26,727 bases of DNA from DASUPK01 sp036520315 (GCA_036520315.1 DATDJZ010000068.1:1-26727), one strand, 5' to 3'. Positions 1 through 8,046 are shown, numbered from the stretch's first letter. The notes: generated from the letters alone by a model not told the origin. Translations and numbers: made by a program.

Positions 1-1401
1 CCCACGGAGATCGACACCGGCGCGACCGCGCTCCTCGTTGCCGGGCTCACCATTCGGCGCGAGGCGACCGGCCAGACGCGCTACGACGGCTTGCTGCGTC
101 GGCTCGGGCGGTTCCTGATCGCCCAGACAGAGCAGTCTGGCGCGGTGCTTGCCAGGTATGACCCCGCGCGCCGCGCGCCGGTGCCTGGCGAGTACTCCAA
201 GTACTACACGGGGGAGGCCTATTGGGCCCTGGCTCGCCTCAACCGGACCTTCCCGGGCGAGGGCTGGGGCGAGGCGGCCGACCGGGTGGGCGCCTACCTG
301 GCCACCTCGCGCGACGATCTCGAGGGCCACTGGCCACCGGTCGCCGACCACTGGGCCGCCTACGGCATGGCCGACACCGTGGAGTCTCGGGGTGGCGCCC
401 AGCCGCCTCTCACCGAGGACGAGCTCAGTTACGCGCGCAGGCAGGCAGAGCTCTTCGGTGGCCAGACCCGCTGGATAAGCGAGCGCTTCGGCCCCTGGGG
501 TGCTCTGGTGCGGCCCGGCGGCGTGCCTCGCGGCGGTGGCTACGGCGTGATCGGCGAGGGTCTGACTGGCTGGTGGCAGGTCGCGAACGAGGACGCTCGC
601 CTGGAGGACCTGCGAGCCCCGATCGCGGAGCGGGCCACCTGCATCGCCGGGCTGGCGGTGAGTGCCCAGTCCGGTCGCGCCGACGCGGCCGGAGCCGCCC
701 GACCGGACCTGGTGGCGGGAGCCTGGTTCCGGGATGGCGAGACCCGGATGGACGACCAGCAACACGCCCTGGCCGCGCTGCTGCGGACCGTCCCGATCGT
801 CGAGGCGACCTCCGGCCGCCCGCTGGGCGCCGGTGATGATGCGCCCTCGGCGTGGCTCTGGCTGATCGCCCTGGTGGCGGCGCTCAACCCGGCCCGGGCC
901 GCCTTCGGGATCCCCGGCAGCAGGGGGTCGCCCAGCGCCCTCGGCCTGGCCGTCCTCGGCGGGCTGATCGGCGGTCTAGCTGTGTGCGCCGCCGCGGCGC
1001 TGGGTGGTCCGCTGCTCGACCTGCTCGATGTCAGCGAGCCCTCGTTCCGGATCGCCGCCGGCGCCGTGGCCGCACTGGGGGGCATCGCCGACCTCTTCCG
1101 GCGACCACCGGAGCCCGAGCCCGCGCTCGCCGGGTGGCGCGCCGCGCTCGTCCCGGTCGCGATCCCGCTGGTGGCACGCCCGGTCCTGCTGGTGATGGCC
1201 CTGGGCGCCGGAGCCGACCGGAGCGCCCTTGTCGCCGCCGGCTCGATGGCGATCGCCGTCGCCTTGCTCAGCGGGCTGACTGCGTGGTGGGGCACGGACG
1301 GGCCGCGCGGCCGGGTCCTGCGCTGGGCGAGCCGCCTGCTGGCCGCGGTCCTGATCGCCTGCGGAGTCGTCCTCGGCGCCGACGGGGTTCTGGACGTCTA
1401 G
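1..1401 (+). CDS. (alpha/alpha)6-toroid-like domain fused to MarC-like membrane domain (5' partial)
   Basis: The frame is open to the left edge, so the true start lies outside the window; the TTG at 91 is only the first in-frame start codon visible. The first ~240 visible residues are soluble and rich in aromatic and acidic residues (YYTGEAYWALARL, GYGVIGEGLTGWW, TRMDDQQHALAALL), like six-hairpin glycosidase/epimerase toroids. From residue ~245 (counted from 91) the protein becomes membrane-embedded. There NPARAAFGIP, SEPSFRIAAGAVAALGG and LVPVAIPLVARPVLL follow the order of MarC-family motifs (asparagine-proline near the first helix, a FRIAGG-like stretch, a P-x-A-I-P-L repeat), ending in a MarC-like last helix, LLAAVLIACGVVLGADGV. 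The frame has no break between the halves, so I read a true fusion. Substrate and activity are unknown. Its TAG stop shares CTAG (1398-1401) with the stop of convergent glyS. I am fairly sure of the MarC part and less sure of the N-terminal family. Confidence 0.7.
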   Translation, partial: PTEIDTGATALLVAGLTIRREATGQTRYDGLLRRLGRFLIAQTEQSGAVLARYDPARRAPVPGEYSKYYTGEAYWALARLNRTFPGEGWGEAADRVGAYLATSRDDLEGHWPPVADHWAAYGMADTVESRGGAQPPLTEDELSYARRQAELFGGQTRWISERFGPWGALVRPGGVPRGGGYGVIGEGLTGWWQVANEDARLEDLRAPIAERATCIAGLAVSAQSGRADAAGAARPDLVAGAWFRDGETRMDDQQHALAALLRTVPIVEATSGRPLGAGDDAPSAWLWLIALVAALNPARAAFGIPGSRGSPSALGLAVLGGLIGGLAVCAAAALGGPLLDLLDVSEPSFRIAAGAVAALGGIADLFRRPPEPEPALAGWRAALVPVAIPLVARPVLLVMALGAGADRSALVAAGSMAIAVALLSGLTAWWGTDGPRGRVLRWASRLLAAVLIACGVVLGADGVLDV

Positions 1402-2771
1402 GCGGCGGCGCCGAGCTTGGGGGAGGTCCAGGGCTCCTTCAGGCGCCGGCTGAGCTCGTCGCCGAGCTCGCCGATCGGAAACCGGTCCTGCTCGAGCGAG
1501 TCGCGGTCGCGCAGGGTGACGGTGTCGTCGTCCATCGTCTGGTGGTCGACCGTTACGCCCCAGGGCGTACCGATCTCGTCCTGGCGGCGGTAGCGCTTGC
1601 CGATCGAGCCACCGGTGTCGTACTCGGCGGGCATCAGGTCGCGCAGCTCTTCGTAGATCTCCCGGGCCTTCTCCGGCTGCCCGTCCTTATTGACCAGCGG
1701 CAGGACGGCGACCTTGACCGGCGCGAGCCTGGGATGGAGGTGCAGCACGGTCCGCTCCCGGCCCTCGACCTCCTCGGTCTCGTAGGCGTCGATCATGAAG
1801 CTGAGCATCGCCCGGTCGACCCCCGCCGCCGGCTCGACCACGTGGGGGACGTAGCGGTCCCCGCTCGCCGAGTCGACGTACTCGAGCTTCTCTCCGGAGA
1901 ACTTCGCGTGCTGGGTGAGGTCGAAGTCGCCGCGATTGGCGATCCCCTCGAGCTCGGACCAGCCCATCGGGAAGTCGTATTCGACGTCCGAGGTGGCGCT
2001 CGAGTAGTGCGAGAGCTCGTCCGCGCCGTGAGCCCGGAGGCGGAGCTTCTCGGGTCGGATGCCGAGCTCGTTGTACCAACGCAGCCGCTCCTCCATCCAA
2101 TAGGTGTGCCAACGCTCGGTCTCCGGCGGCGGGACGAAGAACTCCATCTCCATCTGCTCGAACTCGAAGGTCCGGAAGATGAAGTTGCCGGGCGTGATCT
2201 CGTTGCGGAACGACTTGCCGATCTGGGCTATCCCGAAGGGCGGCTTCTTGCGAGCGAACTGCAGGACGTTCTTGAAGTTGATGAAGATGCCCTGCGCTGT
2301 CTCCGGCCGCAGGTAGGCCTTGTTGGACTCGTCCTGCACGGGGCCGACGTAGGTCTCGAACATCAGGTTGAACTGTCGCGGCTCGGAGAGCTCACCGCCG
2401 CAGACCGGGCAACGGATCTCCCCCTCTGCGTCCTCCGAGCCGAGCTGCTCCTCGCGCAGGTCGTCCTCGCGAAAGCGCTGCTTGCATTCGCCCAGGCACT
2501 GGACTAGCGGATCTGTGAAGCCGGCCAGATGCCCGGACGCCTCCCAGACCTTCGGGTTCTGGATGATCGCCGAGTCCAGGGCGACGATGTCGTCGCGCTC
2601 CTGCAGCATCGCGCGCCACCACTCGCTCTTGACGTTGTTCTTGAGCAGCACGCCGTAGTGCCCGTAGTCGTAGGTGTTGCGGAAACCGCCATAGATTTCT
2701 GACGCCGGGAAGATGAATCCCCGCCGCTTGCAGAGCGCGACGATCTCCTCGAGCTTGGTGAGCTCGGCCAT
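1398..2771 (-). CDS. glyS: Glycyl-tRNA synthetase, single-chain class II type
   Basis: Charges tRNA-Gly with glycine in the cytosol. The 457-residue product is the alpha2 (eukaryote/archaea/actinobacteria-like) form, not the alpha/beta pair. Visible in order: N-terminal RRGFIFPASEIYGG; two cysteine pairs that may bind zinc (CLGEC, CPVCGG); RPETAQGIFINFKNVL; class II motif 2 with FRNEITPGNFIFRTFEFEQ; motif 3 VEPAAGVDRAMLSF; and a C-terminal anticodon-binding domain (VAVLPLVNKDG, GSIGKRYRRQDEIGTP). The open frame reaches 2834, but the extra 21 residues are poor. The ATG at 2771 lies exactly 6 nt after a TACGCT box, so I start there and infer a leaderless mRNA. It converges on the toroid-MarC gene, sharing a stop-codon tetranucleotide, and diverges from the FmdB gene. 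Confidence 0.96.
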   Translation of the reverse strand: MAELTKLEEIVALCKRRGFIFPASEIYGGFRNTYDYGHYGVLLKNNVKSEWWRAMLQERDDIVALDSAIIQNPKVWEASGHLAGFTDPLVQCLGECKQRFREDDLREEQLGSEDAEGEIRCPVCGGELSEPRQFNLMFETYVGPVQDESNKAYLRPETAQGIFINFKNVLQFARKKPPFGIAQIGKSFRNEITPGNFIFRTFEFEQMEMEFFVPPPETERWHTYWMEERLRWYNELGIRPEKLRLRAHGADELSHYSSATSDVEYDFPMGWSELEGIANRGDFDLTQHAKFSGEKLEYVDSASGDRYVPHVVEPAAGVDRAMLSFMIDAYETEEVEGRERTVLHLHPRLAPVKVAVLPLVNKDGQPEKAREIYEELRDLMPAEYDTGGSIGKRYRRQDEIGTPWGVTVDHQTMDDDTVTLRDRDSLEQDRFPIGELGDELSRRLKEPWTSPKLGAAA

Positions 2772-2783
2772 GGGCGCAGCGTA
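2772..2783 (-). promoter_or_regulatory. Leaderless-type -10 box of glyS
   Basis: On the minus strand TACGCT (2783-2778) is followed by six bases and then the ATG at 2771. Transcription would begin at or beside the start codon, which rules out the upstream in-frame start. There is no clear -35 box and no Shine-Dalgarno. Confidence 0.55.
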
Positions 2784-2834
2784 AACGGACCGCTTCGCGG
2801 ACCGCCGCGTGCGTTGCGCGGAGACGCCGCCCAC

Positions 2835-2840
2835 TACCCT
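2835..2840 (+). promoter_or_regulatory. -10-like TACCCT upstream of the FmdB gene
   Basis: TACCCT ends 11 nt before the ATG at 2852, which would give a leader of only about 5 nt. No Shine-Dalgarno is visible. The box sits ~50 bp from the divergent glyS -10. Confidence 0.4.
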
Positions 2841-2851
2841 CTTCCATCCCG

Positions 2852-3169
2852 ATGCCCATCTACGAGTACCGCTGCCTGAACGGACACACCTTCGAGGTGA
2901 TCCAGAGCATGGCCGACGATCCCGTCGAGACCTGCGAGGTCTGCGGCGCGCCGGTGGAGCGGGTCTTCCACCCGGTCGCGGTCCACTTCAAGGGCTCGGG
3001 CTTCTACACGACGGACTACGCCAAGAAGGCGAAAGCGGGTGCTGCCAAGGACGGGGGCTCCTCCGAGTCCGGCGGCTCGGATTCCGGGAGCTCCGAATCG
3101 AGCTCGTCGAGCGAGACGAAGTCCTCGTCGAGCGGCGACAAGGCCGCCTCGAACAGCGGCTCCGACTAG
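2852..3169 (+). CDS. FmdB-type zinc-ribbon protein with Ser-rich acidic tail
   Basis: A 105-residue protein opening with the FmdB signature MPIYEYRCLNGHTFEV. The second half of the zinc ribbon is CEVCGAPVERVFHP, giving cysteines at residues 8, 32 and 35; the usual first CxxC is here C-x-x-G-H. KGSGFYTTDY near residue 55 is the other family hallmark. The last ~35 residues are low complexity (Ser, Gly, Glu, Asp, few Lys) and probably disordered. The family's role is not settled; it was named after a formamidase/amidase regulator, and no amidase is nearby. The stop overlaps that of the convergent LCP gene at CTAG (3166-3169). Confidence 0.85.
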   Translation: MPIYEYRCLNGHTFEVIQSMADDPVETCEVCGAPVERVFHPVAVHFKGSGFYTTDYAKKAKAGAAKDGGSSESGGSDSGSSESSSSSETKSSSSGDKAASNSGSD

Positions 3170-4524
3170 GGCGAGCACTGTGCCTGGTGCGGCGGGTCCG
3201 AGCCCGTCAGCTCCTTGACCGCCTCAACGCACTCGCTCTCCGGGATCTGCAGGCTGCCGCCGGGTCCCGATGAGATGGCGGCCTTGTTGCCGCCGAGCAC
3301 GTTGGTCTCGCCGCTGCCGCCGAGGATCGCCGCAATCGCGACCTGGGGCAGAGTGAAGCCGCCCATGTCGCTGATGAACGCCTTCGGCGCGTCCCAGCCG
3401 ATGAAGGGGCCCTTGAGGAAGTTGTAGGGGAAGCGGGTGACGCTGGTCAGGCGGTCCTTGATCCCGTTCAGGACCTGCTGCTGGCGCGCGTCCCGGTCGC
3501 GGTCGTCCTCGCCCGGGTTGCAGTTGTTGTGGCGCAGCCGGGAGTAGGCGAGCGCCTTGTCACCCTGGAGCGTCACCTCGCCCGGCGGCAGCTTTAGGGA
3601 AACCCCGCCCTGGCTCTTGCCGCCGTCCACGTCGCCGCAGACCACGGCTCCTTTCTTGTCCTCGCTCCCCGGCACGTCGATCTTCACCCCGCCCAGTGTG
3701 TTGATGAAGTCGGCGAAGCCATCGAAGTTGACGATCACGATGTGGTTGATGTCGATCCCGAGGAAGTTCTTGACGGTCTTGATCGTCGAGGCCGGGTTGC
3801 CGTTGGGGCTGTTCGTGTTGCAGGCGAGCGAGGCGTTGATCTTCTGCTCGCCGCAGTCGGGGATCGCCGCGAAGCTGTCGCGAGGGATCGAGAGCTTGTG
3901 GAACGAGGTCAGGGAGGCGTGCAGGACCATGATCGTGTCCGCCCGCGGGGGCCCCTGCCCCTCGCTGCCGCTGGCGTTCTTCTGGGTCTTCCCTCGGCGG
4001 TCCCCACCGAGGATCAGGATGTTCTGGCCGAGCAGGACGTCGGGGCCGCCCTTGAGGGCGTCCTTGGCGGACTGCGGCAGCTTCCCCTTCTGGATCTGGG
4101 CGGAGATGGCGAAGGTGATGAAGCTGAGCAGAAGCCAGCCGACGGCGGCGATCAGCACCCAGCGCAGCCAGGGCCGCTTGCCCCCGACCAGGCGCTTGAG
4201 CCGGCCGCGCCAGCCGCCCTCCGCGGTATCTGATCGCAGGCTCGCCAGGCTCGGCTTGCGGATCCGGTCGCGGAGGCTCGGCCTGGATCGGTAGACCCGG
4301 TACGGAGGCTTTCCCCGGCGCTCGCCGGGCTTTTGCCGCTGGAGCTCGGGCCGCTTCTGCCCGGACCGGCCCTTGCGTCCGTAGACCGTGTAGTCGGGCT
4401 TCTTGCCGGATTCGGGATCGCCCGAGCCTCCGGAGCCGCCGGCCTTCTGGGGCTTCTCGGGCTTACCGCCGCCCTCGGAGCCACCGGACCGCCGCGGCGG
4501 CCGATCATCTCCCTGCGGAGACAT
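3166..4524 (-). CDS. LytR-CpsA-Psr (LCP) family cell-wall glycopolymer ligase
   Basis: LCP proteins transfer lipid-linked glycopolymers onto peptidoglycan on the outer face of the membrane. The 452-residue product has a ~118-residue basic, Gly/Pro/Lys/Arg-rich cytoplasmic head, one membrane helix at ~119-142 (WVLIAAVGWLLLSFITFAI), and an LCP catalytic domain at ~165-370. Visible family elements are NILILGGDRR, RADTIMVLHA, LSIPRDSF with the conserved Arg, HIVIVNFDGFADFINTLGGV, and LAYSRLRH followed by DRDRDARQQQVL. A C-terminal ~80-residue extension contains a Cys near the end (ESECVEAVKEL). The basic head is longer than in many homologues and could bind membrane or partners (inference). The start is supported by a TATTGA box 6 nt upstream. 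Confidence 0.92.
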   Translation of the reverse strand: MSPQGDDRPPRRSGGSEGGGKPEKPQKAGGSGGSGDPESGKKPDYTVYGRKGRSGQKRPELQRQKPGERRGKPPYRVYRSRPSLRDRIRKPSLASLRSDTAEGGWRGRLKRLVGGKRPWLRWVLIAAVGWLLLSFITFAISAQIQKGKLPQSAKDALKGGPDVLLGQNILILGGDRRGKTQKNASGSEGQGPPRADTIMVLHASLTSFHKLSIPRDSFAAIPDCGEQKINASLACNTNSPNGNPASTIKTVKNFLGIDINHIVIVNFDGFADFINTLGGVKIDVPGSEDKKGAVVCGDVDGGKSQGGVSLKLPPGEVTLQGDKALAYSRLRHNNCNPGEDDRDRDARQQQVLNGIKDRLTSVTRFPYNFLKGPFIGWDAPKAFISDMGGFTLPQVAIAAILGGSGETNVLGGNKAAISSGPGGSLQIPESECVEAVKELTGSDPPHQAQCSP

Positions 4525-4536
4525 GGGGTATCAATA
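4525..4536 (-). promoter_or_regulatory. Possible -10 (TATTGA) of the LCP gene
   Basis: On the minus strand TATTGA (4536-4531) lies six bases before the ATG at 4524. It lacks the final T of TANNNT but has the spacing seen at glyS, tatD and glmU. Confidence 0.35.
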
Positions 4537-4581
4537 CTTGCGCATGCCGCCGCCGGATCGCCATCGCCCATCCAGTCCTGC

Positions 4582-5538
4582 GTGAGCGCGCGCGAGACCA
4601 TCGGCGTCGACCTCGGCGGGACCAAGATGGCGGTCGGGGTCGTCGATTCCGACCAGCAGGTCCACTACCAGGGCAGGGAGCCCTCGACCGGCCTCAGCGA
4701 GGAGAAGCTGGTGGAGGAGCTCGGCCGGGAGCTGCTCGAGGCCAAGGAGGCGCGGCCGGACGTGCTCGCCGCGGGTCTCGGCATCCCGGCGACCATCGAC
4801 TGGGACAGGGGTCTCGCGATTCACGCGGTCAACCTGACGATCACCGACGTTCCGATCCGAGACCTGATGCACGAGCGGACCGGGCTGCCCATCTTCGTCG
4901 ACAACGATGCCAACGTGGCGGCGCTGGCCGAGCACCTCTACGGCGCCGGGCGGGGCGCGCGGAACGTCGTCATGCTCACCATCGGCACTGGCATCGGCGG
5001 CGGCCTGATCCTGGATGGCGAGATCTACCGGGGATCGACCGGCGCCGCCGCGGAGCTCGGGCACATCGTGATCGAGGAGGACGGGCCCAAATGCCAGGGG
5101 AACTGCCCCAACCACGGCTGCGTGGAGGCGCTCGCCTCCGGGACTGCGATCGCCAGGGCGGGTAAGGAGGTCGCGGAGCGCAACCCGGACTCGGCGTTGG
5201 GCAAGGCGCTGGCCGAGGGCCCGATCGCCGGGCGCACGGTCACGGAGCTGGCGCTCGCCGGTGATGAGCCGGCGCGCGAGGTGGTGGCCCAGGCCGGCCG
5301 CCACATCGGGGTCGCGCTGAGCAGCCTGGCCAACATCTTCGACCCCGACGTGTTCGTGATCGGGGGCGGTGTGTCGGTGGTGGGGGACCTACTGCTCGAT
5401 CCGGCCCGTGAGGAGCTGCGCTCGCGCGCGCTGCCGCCTCAGAACGGGAGGCCGGTCAAGCTGGCCGAGCTCGGCCCCGACGCCGGGATGATCGGCGCGG
5501 CGGCGATGGCCCTGATCGAGCTCGATAGGGAGGGTTGA
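4582..5538 (+). CDS. glk: ROK-family glucokinase
   Basis: Likely phosphorylates glucose (or a related sugar) with ATP or polyphosphate at the entry to glycolysis. The 318-residue product begins with the ATP phosphate loop TIGVDLGGTKMAVGVV. It has the catalytic Asp in FVDNDANVAALAEH, the second phosphate motif LTIGTGIGGGLI, AAELGHI with the sugar-binding Glu/His, and a ROK zinc site C-x3-C-x3-GC-x-E (KCQGNCPNHGCVEALASG). FDPDVFVIGGGVS follows near residue 260. The frame is open further upstream, but the family N-terminus begins just after the GTG at 4582. It lies one base ahead of rsmI and diverges from the LCP gene. Assignment to glucokinase rather than another ROK sugar kinase is by resemblance to actinobacterial enzymes. 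Confidence 0.88.
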   Translation: MSARETIGVDLGGTKMAVGVVDSDQQVHYQGREPSTGLSEEKLVEELGRELLEAKEARPDVLAAGLGIPATIDWDRGLAIHAVNLTITDVPIRDLMHERTGLPIFVDNDANVAALAEHLYGAGRGARNVVMLTIGTGIGGGLILDGEIYRGSTGAAAELGHIVIEEDGPKCQGNCPNHGCVEALASGTAIARAGKEVAERNPDSALGKALAEGPIAGRTVTELALAGDEPAREVVAQAGRHIGVALSSLANIFDPDVFVIGGGVSVVGDLLLDPAREELRSRALPPQNGRPVKLAELGPDAGMIGAAAMALIELDREG

Positions 5539-5539
5539 G

Positions 5540-6361
5540 GTGCCCGGCAAGCTGGTCGTCTGCCCGACGCCGATCGGGAACCTCGAGGACATCACCCTGC
5601 GCACCCGCCGGGCCCTGTACGAGGCCGACGCGATCGCCTGCGAGGACACCCGCAGGACCGGCTTGCTGCTGGAGCGCATCGAGATCCAGCCCCATCAGCT
5701 GGTCTCCTACCACGAGGGGAACGAGGCGGAGAGGGCGCGTGAGCTCGCCCAGCGAATCGAGCGGGGGGACAACGTGGCGCTGGTCTCAGACGCGGGAACG
5801 CCGGCCATCTCGGATCCGGGGTTTCGGCTGATCAGGGCGTGCATCGATCGTGACCTCGACCTCGAGGTGCTGCCCGGTCCCTCCTCGGTCCTCACGGCGC
5901 TCGTCGCGTCGGGCCTGCCGACGCACCGCTTTCGGTTTCACGGCTTCCTGCCCCGCCGCACCGGCGAGCTCGAGCGCGTCCTGCAGTCGACCGAGACGCT
6001 GATCGCCTTCGAGTCGCCGCGCCGCCTGCCGGAGTCACTCAACGCGCTCGCCCAGCTCGCGCCGGACCGTCCCGCCGCCGTCTGCCGCGAGCTCACCAAG
6101 CTGCACGAGGAGATCGCGCGCGGGACGCTCGGCGAGCTGTCCCGCCGCTTTCGCGAGGAGGCGCGTGGCGAGATCGTCGTCGTGATCGGGCCCGCCGCCG
6201 AGCGGGGCACGGCGGACATCGGCTTCGCCACCGACGCCCTGCGCGGTCTGATCCGCGCCGGGGCGCGGCCCCGCGCCGCAGCGAGCGTCGTCTCCGCGCT
6301 CACCGGCGTTCCCGCCAACGATCTCTACCGCGGGATCACCGGGCGAGACCCGCGGCGCTAG
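5540..6361 (+). CDS. rsmI: 16S rRNA (cytidine-1402-2'-O)-methyltransferase
   Basis: Methylates the 2'-OH of C1402 in the decoding site of 16S rRNA using SAM. The 273-residue protein shows the tetrapyrrole-methylase-fold markers of RsmI in order: LVVCPTPIGNLEDITLR, ACEDTRRTGLLL, VSDAGTPAISDPGFRL, EVLPGPSSVLTALVASGLP, FHGFLPRR, and VCRELTKLHEE before the C-terminal helical region. The GTG start at 5540 follows the glucokinase stop by one base, so the two are probably co-transcribed and translationally coupled. Its stop abuts that of the convergent beta-propeller gene (TAGCTA). Confidence 0.96.
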   Translation: MPGKLVVCPTPIGNLEDITLRTRRALYEADAIACEDTRRTGLLLERIEIQPHQLVSYHEGNEAERARELAQRIERGDNVALVSDAGTPAISDPGFRLIRACIDRDLDLEVLPGPSSVLTALVASGLPTHRFRFHGFLPRRTGELERVLQSTETLIAFESPRRLPESLNALAQLAPDRPAAVCRELTKLHEEIARGTLGELSRRFREEARGEIVVVIGPAAERGTADIGFATDALRGLIRAGARPRAAASVVSALTGVPANDLYRGITGRDPRR

Positions 6362-7651
6362 CTACGCGGCGATGCGCGCCTTCTTCTTGCCTCGCACGAC
6401 GAAGCCGCTCTGCGAGCGGCCCTTACCCGGCTTGAGCGCGTAGATCACCCGGTAGCCGGTCATGTAGAGCAGCCGCCCGTCCGAGATCACCGGGTTGTAG
6501 GCACCGTCGGTGGAGGCGAAGACCTCCCTGCCGTCCGTGGCCCGGAAGCCGAAGGTCTGGGTCGTCTTCAGGTCGCCGACGTAGAAGACGTCGCCGATCA
6601 TGCTGCCCGCTCCCGAAACCGGGCCGTGCGCGGACTCCGACCACCGCACGCTGCCCGTCCGGGCGTTGAGCGCGTAAACCGTGCCGTCGTAGGAGCCGAA
6701 GTAGACGCTCGGCGGCGTGCCCGGCGCCTTCGCCGCCGTCGCCGCGCTGTAGACGTAGCCGCCGGTGGAGGTGGACCAGGAACTGCTCCCGGTCTGCTCG
6801 TCGAACGCGTTCATGCCGCCGGTCAGCGTGCCGGCGTAGACGTGGCCGAAGGCGACCGCCGCGGTGCCGTAGATCGGGCCACCCGCTGACGCCGTCCAGC
6901 GCACCGAACCGTTCGAGGCGCGCAGCGCCGTCATCTGACCGCCGTAGCTGCCGACGAAGACAGTGCCCCTGTCGTAGGCCGGTGAGGCCTTGACCGCCCC
7001 GCCAACCGAGGCGCTCCAGAGCTCCTTGCCGGTCCGCTTGTCGAATGCGTACACCGATCCGCATTCACAGCCGGCGATCACCTTGTCGCCGACGACGAGT
7101 GGCGACGACTCGCTGCGGCCAGGGAGCGAGTTGCGCCACGCCACCTTGCCGTTCTGCGCGTTCAGGGCCTGGACCTGGCCGGGCTCGAGGTTCGAGATGT
7201 AGAGCTTGCCGTCGCTGTAGGAGGGGGCGGAGGCGTTCAGGGTCGCCACGTCGCGGCGCCAGAGCTGCTTGCCGCTCGCGGCGTTGAGGGCGAAGGCCTC
7301 ACCGTTGTTGTCGATCCCATAGAGGGTGCCACCGGCGATGATCGGCGAGTACTCCATCAGGTGGCGCGCGTCGTATCTCCAGGCGACCTTGTAGGGGGGC
7401 TTGACCTTCTTCGACGGCAAGCTGCGCGTTCGCGCGGCATCGAGACCGTAGGTGGGCCAGTCGGTCAGCCTGGGCCCGGGCGGCGGCGCGGGGGCCGACG
7501 CCGTCGTCGTGGTGCTGGTGGTCTCCTCGGAGCTGCCGCCACCGCTCAGCATCAGGGTGCCGCCGACGCCGACCACGGCGATGAGGCAGACCGCGCCTGC
7601 GATCGTCGCGACGCGGTACTTGCTCCAGAGAGTTGCGAAGAGGTTCGCCAT
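6362..7651 (-). CDS. Membrane-anchored PQQ-type beta-propeller protein
   Basis: A 429-residue protein with an N-terminal anchor or uncleaved signal at ~15-36 (VATIAGAVCLIAVVGVGGTLML) and then a Ser/Thr/Ala/Pro-rich linker. It is followed by repeated blades of the PQQ/quinoprotein type: YGIDNNGEAFALNAASGKQL, VQALNAQNGKVAW, YAFDKRTGKELW, TALRASNGSVRW, NAFDEQTGSSSW, YALNARTGSVRW. These are A/S-x(1,2)-G-x-x-x-W tryptophan-docking turns, about seven in all. The cofactor residues of true PQQ dehydrogenases are not evident, so a BamB-like or structural/binding role outside the membrane is more likely than catalysis. The C-terminus is basic (RGKKKARIAA). It diverges from the RemA-like gene. Confidence 0.85.
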   Translation of the reverse strand: MANLFATLWSKYRVATIAGAVCLIAVVGVGGTLMLSGGGSSEETTSTTTTASAPAPPPGPRLTDWPTYGLDAARTRSLPSKKVKPPYKVAWRYDARHLMEYSPIIAGGTLYGIDNNGEAFALNAASGKQLWRRDVATLNASAPSYSDGKLYISNLEPGQVQALNAQNGKVAWRNSLPGRSESSPLVVGDKVIAGCECGSVYAFDKRTGKELWSASVGGAVKASPAYDRGTVFVGSYGGQMTALRASNGSVRWTASAGGPIYGTAAVAFGHVYAGTLTGGMNAFDEQTGSSSWSTSTGGYVYSAATAAKAPGTPPSVYFGSYDGTVYALNARTGSVRWSESAHGPVSGAGSMIGDVFYVGDLKTTQTFGFRATDGREVFASTDGAYNPVISDGRLLYMTGYRVIYALKPGKGRSQSGFVVRGKKKARIAA

Positions 7652-7742
7652 GCGGGTGAGCCAAGCGGGGATTGAAGAGGAAACCCCTAATCACCCAATC
7701 AAGAGCGCTCGAAGCGGACGGACTCCCCGACCGTCTTGGCGC

Positions 7743-7748
7743 TACCTT
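7743..7748 (+). promoter_or_regulatory. -10-like TACCTT of the RemA-like gene
   Basis: TACCTT ends 11 nt before the ATG at 7760, a near-leaderless spacing. It favours this start over the open-frame start at 7736, which lies upstream of the box. Confidence 0.4.
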
Positions 7749-7759
7749 GGGCGAGCGAG

Positions 7760-8023
7760 ATGGCCAAGCGCGAGCCACGCATGGTTTCGCTGGGCTACGG
7801 GAAGTTTGCCCGGGCGGATCGCATCTATGCCCTCGTCCCGCTGGATCCCAAGGACCGCGGCGACGGCCGGCGGACCTTTGTCCACGTCGACGACATGGCT
7901 GAGCCGATCGTCGCCTCGCGCTCGGAGCGCGCGATCCTCGCGGACGTCGAGGAGGCCCTCACCGAGGCCGCGGGAATCCCGCGGCGCCGGCGCAGCGCGA
8001 AGGGACAGGAGAAGCTTCTCTAG
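7760..8023 (+). CDS. RemA/DUF370-like small regulatory protein
   Basis: An 87-residue protein. VSLGYGKFARADRIYALVPL followed by GRRTFVHVDDMAEPIVASRS resembles the RemA/DUF370 family: an opening glycine-containing strand, the R-I-x-A-I/L-V segment and a G-R-R/K-T turn. Bacillus RemA is an oligomeric DNA-binding activator of matrix genes. Here an acidic helix (ERAILADVEEALTEAAGI) and a basic tail (RRRRSAKGQEK) follow. It stands alone between a beta-propeller gene and a secreted-protein gene. The match is by motif order only. The alternative ATG at 7781 would begin directly at the conserved MVSLGYG. Confidence 0.6.
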   Translation: MAKREPRMVSLGYGKFARADRIYALVPLDPKDRGDGRRTFVHVDDMAEPIVASRSERAILADVEEALTEAAGIPRRRRSAKGQEKLL

Positions 8024-8029
8024 AGAAGC
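8014..8029. repeat. 16-bp perfect palindrome over a stop codon
   Basis: GCTTCTCTAGAGAAGC is a perfect dyad that includes the TAG stop (8021-8023) of the RemA-like gene and ends 17 bp before the next ATG. It could be a weak terminator hairpin (6-bp stem, 4-base loop) or a protein-binding dyad. Confidence 0.6.
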
Positions 8030-8046
8030 CGGACGCACCGGCGAGA

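Noticed and set aside
852..2507. 551-codon plus-strand frame across the glyS region
   Set aside because: It is the antisense shadow of glyS; its sequence is biased to Arg/Asp/Leu/Val with no motifs, while the minus strand encodes every class II synthetase motif.
3056..3160. Ser-rich stretch in the FmdB gene considered as a tandem DNA repeat
   Set aside because: The codons vary and no fixed DNA unit repeats; it is protein low complexity, not a nucleotide repeat.
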